Assembly: GCA_001510455.1 (NCBI GenBank)
Contig: LFFH01000048.1
Coordinates: forward strand, 1 to 10,836
Direction: 5' to 3'
Length of the DNA stretch: 10,836 bases
DNA from: Actinobacteria bacterium casp-actino8
GTDB taxonomy: Bacteria > Actinomycetota > Acidimicrobiia > Acidimicrobiales > Ilumatobacteraceae
Below the pieces are notes generated by a model. That model saw nothing but the letters and a program-made list of their open reading frames with translations, was not told the origin of the DNA and ran no database searches. A program made the translations under genes and the position numbers. Below are positions 1 to 5,756 of the stretch, one piece after another (positions within the stretch are counted from its first letter, which is position 1; every line of letters starts with the position of its first letter).

Positions 1-572
1 GTGTCGTGGCCGGAATTCGATTGGCCGGCGGCGAGGAGATCCCGGCTGATGTGGTGCTGGTGGGAGTCGGCGTGTCTCCGGCCACCGCTTGGCTCGAATC
101 GTCGGGTCTCGAACTGAGAGACGGCGTGGTCTGTGACGAAACCTTGCGAGCCGTCCCGCGTGTTTATGCCGCCGGAGACGTGGCGCGCTGGCCGAACCGT
201 CTCCTCGGACGCGAGATGCGGGTCGAACACTGGACGAACGCATCCGAACAAGGTGCGGCCGCGGCTCGCAATCTGCTCGCCGAGTCGCAAGGCGAGGCGG
301 GAACCCCGTACGAGTCGATTCCTTTCTTCTGGAGCGACCAGTACACGAGCCGGATCCAATTCATCGGACGGGCCGAAGGTGACGAGACCGTCGAAATCGT
401 CGCCGGATCACCTGACGATCACTCGTTCGTCGCGCTGTATCACCTGGGTGACGAACTGCGGGCAGCACTCGGCGTCAGTCGACCCAAGCAGGTGATGCCA
501 TTCAGCAAACTTCTGGCCGAGGGTGCGTCGTGGCAGCAAGCGCTCGAGTTGGTGTCCACCTGGGAGCAATGA
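1..572 (+). CDS. FAD-dependent ferredoxin/rubredoxin reductase, C-terminal part (5' end outside window)
   Basis: This is the last ~190 residues of a pyridine-nucleotide-disulfide oxidoreductase. The reading frame is open from base 3 and ends at TGA 570-572, so the true start lies upstream. The sequence shows the second FAD-binding signature YAAGDVARWPN at about codons 54-64. It is followed by a segment VEHWTNASEQGAAAARNL and the motif PFFWSDQYTSRIQFIGRA, which are typical of the C-terminal domain of BphA4/ThcD/rubredoxin-reductase-type enzymes. Members of this family pass electrons from NAD(P)H through FAD to a ferredoxin or rubredoxin that feeds oxygenases or P450s. The N-terminal FAD- and NAD-binding folds are not visible, so cofactor preference and partner cannot be judged. 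The next gene, a MarR regulator, has its own promoter, so co-transcription is not required. The family call is secure; the specific redox partner is unknown. Confidence 0.88.
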   Translation, partial: VVAGIRLAGGEEIPADVVLVGVGVSPATAWLESSGLELRDGVVCDETLRAVPRVYAAGDVARWPNRLLGREMRVEHWTNASEQGAAAARNLLAESQGEAGTPYESIPFFWSDQYTSRIQFIGRAEGDETVEIVAGSPDDHSFVALYHLGDELRAALGVSRPKQVMPFSKLLAEGASWQQALELVSTWEQ

Positions 573-599
573 CCGGGTCGTTGCATCGCGAACTTTTTC

Positions 600-628
600 G
601 TGACACGGCGAAGGACGTTGATTAGGAT
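600..628 (+). promoter_or_regulatory. Predicted sigma-70-type promoter of the MarR gene
   Basis: GTGACA (600-605, one mismatch from TTGACA) and TAGGAT (623-628, fits TANNNT) are separated by exactly 17 bp. They lie in the 94-bp gap after the reductase gene. Transcription would begin near 635, about 30 bases upstream of the GTG start at 667. This was read by eye and has no experimental support. Confidence 0.5.
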
Positions 629-666
629 TTCCGTCCAGGTGTCGTCGAGCGATCACAGGGGATGGC

Positions 667-1113
667 GTGCCGCGACTTGATTCCGAACGAGTAGCACTGT
701 GGCGTGCGTTCCAGACGGCGGCCGAAGTCGTCTCGCGTCTGATCGAGGCCGAGATGGCTGACGAATTCCAGCTCTCGCTTCCTCAATTCGACGTGTTGGC
801 CGCTCTCGCTCAGCACGACGATCACATGCGGGTGAAAGATCTGTGTGATGTCCTGGCCGCTGTTCCGTCGAGCCTGTCTCGTCGGCTCGATGCGCTGGTC
901 GAGAGGGGTTACGTGACCCGCGAGGTGCCTCCGAATTCCGACGACAACCGGGCGGTGGTCGTCACACTCACCCGGATGGGTCGTCTCGTCTGGCGAGACG
1001 CCAACATCTTGTATCGACGGGCGATCCAGCGAGAATTCGCCGCCGAACTGTCGGAAACCGATGTGGGTGTCATGTCCCGGGCACTCAGCAAAGTTGCGCC
1101 GTTTCGCGTCTGA
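667..1113 (+). CDS. MarR-family winged-helix transcriptional regulator
   Basis: A 148-residue protein of normal length for a MarR dimeric repressor. N-terminal helices (about 6-30) lead into the winged helix (about 35-110). The recognition-helix region is SSLSRRLDALVERGYVTRE (68-86), and the wing contains PNSDDNRAVVVTLT (89-102), matching the conserved D-x-R wing motif of the family. The C-terminal helices (about 105-145) should complete the dimer interface. The start is GTG at 667, preceded by AGGGG at 657-661 with 5 bases between. An ATG at 662 is in a different frame. Such proteins usually repress their own and adjacent genes and release DNA on binding a small, often aromatic or acyl, ligand. 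The thiolase gene 82 bp downstream and the flavoprotein reductase upstream are plausible targets, but this is inference. The ligand cannot be predicted from sequence. Confidence 0.88.
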   Translation: MPRLDSERVALWRAFQTAAEVVSRLIEAEMADEFQLSLPQFDVLAALAQHDDHMRVKDLCDVLAAVPSSLSRRLDALVERGYVTREVPPNSDDNRAVVVTLTRMGRLVWRDANILYRRAIQREFAAELSETDVGVMSRALSKVAPFRV

Positions 1114-1195
1114 CCGACCCGGCCCGCTCTGATTCGTCGGGGCACCAGATCAGCCAGCAGACTGTGGCTCTCGAACGTCTCAGAGGAGATATCTC

Positions 1196-2365
1196 ATGAA
1201 CACCGCTGTCATCGTCGATGCCATCCGCACTCCGCTCGGCAAGCGCAATGGAAAGTTGAAGGAGTGGCATCCGGTCGATCTGGTCGCTGAGACCCTGAGT
1301 GCACTCGTCGAGCGCACCGGAGTCGATCCCGGTCTCGTCGACGACGTCGTCATGGGTTGTGTGATGCAGGTGGGTGAGCAGGGAGTGAACGTCGCCCGTA
1401 ATGCCGTGCTCGCCGCCGGCTGGCCGGAGTCGGTGCCCGGTACCACCATCGATCGTCAATGCGGTTCTTCGCAGCAGGCCGCGCACTTCGCTGCGCAAGG
1501 AGTGATGGCCGGTGCCTACGACGTGGTCGTGGCGTCGGGTGTCGAAATCATGACTCGCGTGCCGATGGGTGCGTCGATGGGTGACGGAAAGTTCGGTTGG
1601 CCGTTCGGTCCCAAGGTCGGTGAGCGCTACCAGCCGCAGGGAGGTCTCGTTCCTCAGGGGATCTCGGCCGAACTCATCGCCGACAAGTGGAACATCTCTC
1701 GTGACGACATGGATCGTTTCGGCGTGTCCTCACAGGAACGGGCGGCCCGCGCGACCAAGGAAGGTCGTTTCGAGCGAGAGATCCTTCCGGTGAAGGATGC
1801 CGAAGGAAACATGATGACCGCTGACGAAGGAATTCGCGACACGACCGTGGAGAGTCTCGGCAAGTTGAAGCCGTCGTTCCGACCCGAAGAAGAGGGTGGA
1901 CGCGTCACGGCCGGAAACTCGTCGCAGATCACCGACGGGGCAGCATCGATCCTCATCATGAGCGAGGCCAAGGCCAAGGCTCTCGGTCTCACGCCGCGGG
2001 CGCGTTTCGTGAATTTCGCACTTGCGGGAGACGACCCTCGCTACATGCTCACCGCTCCGATTCCGTCGACTCGCAAGGTGCTCGAGCGCGCCGGACTCAC
2101 CATGAACGACATCGACATCACCGAGATCAACGAAGCATTCGCCTCGGTGGTGCTCGCCTGGGAGAAGGAACTTCACCCCGACATGGAGAAGGTCAATCCC
2201 AACGGAGGAGCCATCGCTCTCGGTCATCCTCTCGGTGCGTCGGGTGCCCGACTCATGACCACGTTGCTCAATGAACTCGAGCGAACCGGCGGCCGTTACG
2301 GGTTGCAGACGATGTGTGAGGGCGGCGGCATGGCCAACGCCACCATCATCGAACGACTCGGCTGA
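1196..2365 (+). CDS. Thiolase (acetyl-CoA acetyltransferase / 3-ketoacyl-CoA thiolase, FadA5-like)
   Basis: A 389-residue full-length thiolase. It catalyses reversible CoA-dependent cleavage of a 3-ketoacyl-CoA to acetyl-CoA and a shortened acyl-CoA, or the reverse condensation. The acyl-accepting cysteine is C89 in DRQCGSSQQA. The NEAFAS motif starts at about 312. The catalytic histidine is H344 in GGAIALGHPLGASGAR, and the second catalytic cysteine is C374 in CEGGGMANA. The N-terminus (VIVDAIRTPLGKRNG), GCVMQVGEQGVNVAR and the C89 region resemble the mycobacterial steroid thiolase FadA5 as I recall it, so degradation of branched or steroid-like acyl chains is possible; ordinary fatty-acid beta-oxidation is equally compatible. 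ATG 1196 is supported by GAGGAG at 1183-1188, 7 bases upstream. It lies between the MarR gene and a small membrane protein gene and may be regulated by the former. The enzyme class is certain, the substrate is not. Confidence 0.93.
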   Translation: MNTAVIVDAIRTPLGKRNGKLKEWHPVDLVAETLSALVERTGVDPGLVDDVVMGCVMQVGEQGVNVARNAVLAAGWPESVPGTTIDRQCGSSQQAAHFAAQGVMAGAYDVVVASGVEIMTRVPMGASMGDGKFGWPFGPKVGERYQPQGGLVPQGISAELIADKWNISRDDMDRFGVSSQERAARATKEGRFEREILPVKDAEGNMMTADEGIRDTTVESLGKLKPSFRPEEEGGRVTAGNSSQITDGAASILIMSEAKAKALGLTPRARFVNFALAGDDPRYMLTAPIPSTRKVLERAGLTMNDIDITEINEAFASVVLAWEKELHPDMEKVNPNGGAIALGHPLGASGARLMTTLLNELERTGGRYGLQTMCEGGGMANATIIERLG

Positions 2366-2388
2366 GCGCGGTCGGCGGTCGACATCTC

Positions 2389-2649
2389 ATGAACTTCGGC
2401 AGCGTCGTCTGGTTCCTCGGCGCCGTCCTCATCTTCTTCTTCATGTGGAGGGTGGGTGTCTCGTTGCTCCGGGGCATGACCGAGCCTCTTCCGCCGCCCC
2501 CACCCCCGGGTGAATTGCGCAAGATCAGCGTGAGGTACCGGTGCAGTGTGTGTGGGGTGGAGTTGAAGATGACTCTGGCCCCCGAGGAGGAGCCCGAGCC
2601 CCCGCGACACTGCATGGAGGACATGGATCTGGTGGCACCGATCGAGTGA
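2389..2649 (+). CDS. Small one-helix membrane protein with zinc-ribbon-like C-terminus
   Basis: An 86-residue protein I do not recognise by name. Residues 5-27 form one hydrophobic helix (VVWFLGAVLIFFFMW), followed by a proline run (P35-P40). A soluble tail carries RYRCSVCGVELKM (49-61) and PPRHCMEDMDL (71-81). C52, C55, H74 and C75 could form one four-ligand zinc site of the short zinc-ribbon type. The acidic-proline stretch EEEPEPP separates the two halves. The gene begins 23 bp after the thiolase stop on the same strand with no clear Shine-Dalgarno sequence, so it may be translated as the distal gene of that transcript or from a leaderless message. Codon usage looks like its neighbours, the helix is well formed and the Cys/His pattern is coherent, all of which argue for a real gene. 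Function is unknown. Confidence 0.75.
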   Translation: MNFGSVVWFLGAVLIFFFMWRVGVSLLRGMTEPLPPPPPPGELRKISVRYRCSVCGVELKMTLAPEEEPEPPRHCMEDMDLVAPIE

Positions 2650-2744
2650 ACGCACGGTGACAACGAGTTACATCGGTGTGACTATCCCCGACGTCATCCA
2701 CAGGCTGTGGATGATTACTTGGTGCTAAAAGACCAGGTCAGGCG
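2650..2744. other. Intergenic region between convergent genes with two hairpin sequences
   Basis: This gap separates the small zinc-ribbon gene (+) from crgA (-). It holds a stem GTTACA-TCGG-TGTGAC (2667-2682, one T-G pair) and the 21-bp palindrome at 2694-2714. Neither hairpin has a U-run on either side. They could serve as a weak bidirectional terminator, but I cannot confirm one. Confidence 0.4.
2694..2714. repeat. Perfect 10-bp inverted repeat made of two DnaA-box-like sequences
   Basis: TCATCCACAG and CTGTGGATGA flank a single central G and are exact reverse complements. Each arm contains TCATCCACA, one mismatch from the classical DnaA box TTATCCACA. The locus that follows is origin-proximal in other actinobacteria, which makes a DnaA-binding role conceivable. 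A terminator hairpin between two convergent genes is the simpler alternative. The structure is certain; the function is not. Confidence 0.55.
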
Positions 2745-3062
2745 TCAATGGTATTTGGTGGCGGTGTACAATCCACCCAAAATCATGAGCAGGCCGGCCA
2801 ACAAGTAGTAGTTGCTCCGACCGCCGGGCACGGCTCCCAAGTAATAAAGAAGAATCACGAGAGCGCCCACGATGAAGAGGGCGAACATCAGGATCGGCAC
2901 CCAGCGCGGACTCTCCTTCACGTACTGCGGAATCGGCGGGGTGTAGCGCGACGAGGCGGCCACGCCGGATTCGTTGTGATCGGGGGTAGCGGAGCGGGTT
3001 TCGCCGGGGCGGGTGCCCTTGGGCGTCGTACGTCCACCTGTCTTGCGTTTCGGAGGTGCCAC
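2745..3062 (-). CDS. crgA: Cell division protein CrgA
   Basis: A 105-residue membrane protein of the CrgA (UPF0233) family. In actinobacteria it joins the divisome, contacts FtsZ, FtsQ and penicillin-binding proteins, and modulates septum formation. A basic, polar N-terminal tail (1-38) precedes the hallmark SRYTPPIP (38-45) and SPRWVPILMFAL (51-62). Two transmembrane helices follow, about 53-76 and 84-102, separated by the short loop LGAVPGGRSNYY. The C-terminus ATKYH is the expected end. It is slightly longer than the mycobacterial protein because of the tail. The start is GTG at 3060-3062. No Shine-Dalgarno sequence precedes it, but a TACACT hexamer lies 7 bases upstream, suggesting a leaderless message. 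It is divergent from trpG, 47 bp apart, as in mycobacteria. The identification is secure. Confidence 0.95.
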   Translation of the reverse strand: MAPPKRKTGGRTTPKGTRPGETRSATPDHNESGVAASSRYTPPIPQYVKESPRWVPILMFALFIVGALVILLYYLGAVPGGRSNYYLLAGLLMILGGLYTATKYH

Positions 3063-3069
3063 GTCGAAA

Positions 3070-3075
3070 AGTGTA
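3070..3075 (-). promoter_or_regulatory. Predicted -10 element of crgA (leaderless)
   Basis: TACACT on the minus strand fits the TANNNT -10 pattern. It ends 7 bases before the GTG start at 3062, so transcription would start at or next to the start codon. No good -35 is visible 17 bp upstream. The absence of a ribosome binding site agrees with leaderless translation. Confidence 0.4.
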
Positions 3076-3109
3076 GGGGATCGTGGTCCCAGGCTGGCAG
3101 GCTGACGTC

Positions 3110-3688
3110 ATGAGTTCTCGACGGGTCGTCGTTCTCGACAACTACGACAGCTTCGTCTACAACCTCGTTCAATACCTCGGTGAACTGGGGGCCGAGCCCG
3201 TCGTCCACCGCAATGACGACGTGTCGGTCGACGACGTACTCGCCATGTCGCCTGATGCCGTGCTGTTGTCACCGGGTCCGGGCCGACCCGAGGACGCCGG
3301 CATTCTCTGTGAGCTGATCGAGCCGGTTGCCGAGCGGGGCATTCCGGTGTTCGGGGTGTGCCTCGGGCATCAGGCGATCGGCCATGTGTTCGGAGCCGAG
3401 GTGGTGAGGGCTCCCGAGCTGATGCACGGCAAGACGAGCGAGATTTCTCATCGGGGCACGGGTGTTTTCAGCGGGCTCGCGTCACCACTCACGGCGACGC
3501 GCTACCACTCACTCGTCGTCGAAAGGGATTCGCTACCCGAGTGTCTCTCGATCACTGCTGAGACGGCCGATGGGATGATCATGGGACTCCGTCATCGCGA
3601 TCTGCCGATCGAGGGTGTGCAGTTCCATCCCGAGAGCATCCTGACCGACGCCGGCCACGACATTCTTCGTAACTTCATCGGCGCTTGA
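3110..3688 (+). CDS. trpG: Anthranilate / aminodeoxychorismate synthase glutamine amidotransferase subunit
   Basis: A 192-residue class I glutamine amidotransferase. It hydrolyses glutamine and channels ammonia to a chorismate-using partner (TrpE for tryptophan, PabB for folate). The fold starts with VVVLDNYDSFVYNLVQYLG. LLSPGPGRPEDAG (52-64) supplies the oxyanion region. The nucleophile is C84 in FGVCLGHQAIG, with H173 and E175 in FHPES completing the triad. MHGKTSEI (105-112) and RYHSLVV (131-137) are typical of the TrpG/PabA group. I chose ATG 3110 because the protein then begins a few residues before the conserved strand, with AGG at 3099-3101 upstream; a GTG at 3083 would add nine unconserved residues. 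No trpE or pabB lies in the window. This matches actinobacterial loci where the gene labelled trpG/pabA sits alone between crgA and pknB. Whether it serves tryptophan, folate or both cannot be told from sequence. Confidence 0.92.
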   Translation: MSSRRVVVLDNYDSFVYNLVQYLGELGAEPVVHRNDDVSVDDVLAMSPDAVLLSPGPGRPEDAGILCELIEPVAERGIPVFGVCLGHQAIGHVFGAEVVRAPELMHGKTSEISHRGTGVFSGLASPLTATRYHSLVVERDSLPECLSITAETADGMIMGLRHRDLPIEGVQFHPESILTDAGHDILRNFIGA

Positions 3689-3703
3689 TCGCGGCGTGCG
3701 CGA
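3689..3703. terminator. Possible short bidirectional hairpin between trpG and pknB
   Basis: TCGCG and CGCGA pair around a 5-base loop immediately after the trpG stop and 8 bp from the pknB stop. The stem is GC-rich but only 5 bp, and no U-run follows on either strand. It is a weak candidate. Confidence 0.25.
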
Positions 3704-3711
3704 ACGTCGAT

Positions 3712-5730
3712 TCAGGGCAGGGTCGTCGTCGCGCCGGGAACAGTGCTCGACGGAGGAGTCGGTGCGAGGCGACCGATCGTGATCACGACCTCGGTTCCGA
3801 GTTCGACTTCTTCGCCACCCTCGGGTGACTGTCTGATGACGAGATCGAGGAACTCGTCACCTTCGGGCACGTCTTCGTACACCACCCGAACCACGAGTCC
3901 GTTGACGGTGAGGAGAGGACGAGCCTGACGCTCGGGAAGACCGACGACCGGTGGAACCGGAATCGGAGCCCGACCGTTCGAGACATAGATGGTGACCGTG
4001 GCTCCCTTGGCCACTTCGGCTCCCGCCACCGGACTGGTCCGAATCACATCACCGATCGGCACGGTGTCGCTCGCCTCGAGGATCTCCTCGACAACGAATT
4101 CGTAGGGCTCGCCTTCGAGAATCGAGCGAGCTTCTTCGACGGTCTGGCCCTCGAAGGACGGAATCGGGTTGGTGCCCTTGCCCTGACTCACCACCAGATC
4201 GATCGTGGCGCCACCGAGTACCGATTCGCCGACGGCCGGCTGGGTCGAGATGATGATGTCGACGGCCACGAGTGGATCATCGACGAATGTGATGTTGCCG
4301 ATGGTGAGACCGAGGTTGAGCAACGCAGTGCGTGCCTGTTCGACCGTCTGCCCGCGAAGATCAGGCACAGGAATCGGTGTGTTCGACGGGTTGTACACGA
4401 TGCGGACGGTGTCACCGGGTTCGACGAGTTGTCCCGGTGGAGGATCCTGCGACCACACGACATTCGGATCGACGCTGCTGTTCTCTTCGGCGACGGTGAC
4501 GACCTCGAGATCGAGTGCTTCGAGTGCGGCGACGGCGAACTCGAGTTGGACACCGGTGACGTTCGGGGCTTCGAAGGTGGCAACCGGGGCATCGTCACCG
4601 GAGAGGGCGAGTAGTCCGATGACGAGTGCAGCAACGACCAAAAGAGCAGCAGCGATCGAACCGATCACGATGTTGCGACGTTTCTTGCCAAGGTCATCGG
4701 GGGGTGTGATCGATCCGGTCGTGTCGCGACTTTCGGCCTGCTCACTGATCATGACCACAGTTCGCTGAGTGGCCGGGCGTTCGGCGGTGTCGGCGAGCGT
4801 GGGAGGGGGAAGCACCGTCGGGGTCACGACCGTGGGTGCGAGGCCGTCGTCGGGCTCGCGCTTGTTCAGAATCGCGGCGAGGGCTTGGACGGGGAGACCG
4901 TCGCGGAAGCGGCGAAGGTCGTCGCGGACTGCCTCGGCGGTCGGATAGCGCCGAGCCGGATCCTTGGCGAGCAGGCGAGCGACGATGGCCTCGAAAGCCC
5001 GCGGCACATCAGGAGCCAATTCGTTGAGTGGTGTCGGGGCTTCGTGAACCTGCTTGTAGGCGATCGACACCGGTGTGTCGCCGGTGAACGGAATCTGTCC
5101 GGCCACCATCTCGTAGAGAACGATGCCGAGCGAGTACAGATCGCTACGTGGATCGGGTTGTCCGCCTTGTGCTTGTTCGGGTGAGAAGTAAGCGGCCGTT
5201 CCCATGACCGCGCCGTGCGCCGTGAGACCACTGTCGGCGGCACTGCCGAGGGCACGAGCGATTCCGAAGTCGGCCACCTTCAGCTGTCCATTGCTTCCGA
5301 TGAGGATGTTGCCGGGCTTGATGTCTCGGTGCACCACGTTGTTGCGGTGGGCGAACGACAGAGCTGCCGCCACCTCGATGCCCACTTCGGCGGCTTTGGA
5401 AGCCGAGATCGCCCCGACGTCGCTCAGGGCGTCGGCGAGGGTGCGCCCCGGCACGTACTCCATGGCCATGAAGTAGGTGTTGTTGCTTCGGCCCCAGTCG
5501 TAGACGCTGACGATGTTGGGATGATTGAGATTGGCGGCCGATTGGGCCTCACGACGAAAACGCTCGACGAACGCCGGATCGGTGGCGTACTCGGGGAACA
5601 GGACCTTGATGGCCACCAGCCGGTCGAGAAGGACGTCGCGTGCGAGATACACGTCGGCCATCCCGCCCCGACCGATGCGCTGTTGCATCTCGTAACGGTC
5701 GTTGAGAATGACGTTTCCGTGGTCGGACAT
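3712..5730 (-). CDS. pknB: Transmembrane serine/threonine protein kinase PknB with four PASTA domains
   Basis: A 672-residue receptor kinase. The cytoplasmic kinase domain (about 12-276) has the glycine loop RIGRGGMADVYLA (18-30), lysine K42 in VAIK, HRDIKPGN (134-141, catalytic D136) and DFG (154-156), with an SPEQ/RSDLYSLG substrate lobe (183-202). A linker rich in Pro and Thr (about 285-350) leads to the membrane helix (353-376). Four PASTA repeats follow outside the cell at about 383-448, 451-516, 519-585 and 587-654. PASTA repeats bind muropeptides or lipid II, linking wall status to phosphorylation of division and synthesis proteins. A Thr/Pro/Ser tail (656-672) ends the protein. The activation loop has T170 where M. 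tuberculosis PknB has T171, but H172 where T173 would be. It is the last gene of the operon, 26 bp after pbpA, with no clear ribosome binding site. No pknA is adjacent. Confidence 0.96.
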   Translation of the reverse strand: MSDHGNVILNDRYEMQQRIGRGGMADVYLARDVLLDRLVAIKVLFPEYATDPAFVERFRREAQSAANLNHPNIVSVYDWGRSNNTYFMAMEYVPGRTLADALSDVGAISASKAAEVGIEVAAALSFAHRNNVVHRDIKPGNILIGSNGQLKVADFGIARALGSAADSGLTAHGAVMGTAAYFSPEQAQGGQPDPRSDLYSLGIVLYEMVAGQIPFTGDTPVSIAYKQVHEAPTPLNELAPDVPRAFEAIVARLLAKDPARRYPTAEAVRDDLRRFRDGLPVQALAAILNKREPDDGLAPTVVTPTVLPPPTLADTAERPATQRTVVMISEQAESRDTTGSITPPDDLGKKRRNIVIGSIAAALLVVAALVIGLLALSGDDAPVATFEAPNVTGVQLEFAVAALEALDLEVVTVAEENSSVDPNVVWSQDPPPGQLVEPGDTVRIVYNPSNTPIPVPDLRGQTVEQARTALLNLGLTIGNITFVDDPLVAVDIIISTQPAVGESVLGGATIDLVVSQGKGTNPIPSFEGQTVEEARSILEGEPYEFVVEEILEASDTVPIGDVIRTSPVAGAEVAKGATVTIYVSNGRAPIPVPPVVGLPERQARPLLTVNGLVVRVVYEDVPEGDEFLDLVIRQSPEGGEEVELGTEVVITIGRLAPTPPSSTVPGATTTLP

Positions 5731-5756
5731 AAGAGTGTGACAAGGCTACCGCTGGG

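Noticed and set aside
3083..3109. GTG start for trpG nine codons upstream
   Set aside because: AGGGGA is only two bases from it, and the extra residues are not typical of the family; ATG 3110 fits better.
5743..5748. TAGCCT as a -10 for an internal pknB promoter
   Set aside because: It fits TANNNT but no -35 is present at suitable spacing, and one hexamer alone is expected by chance.
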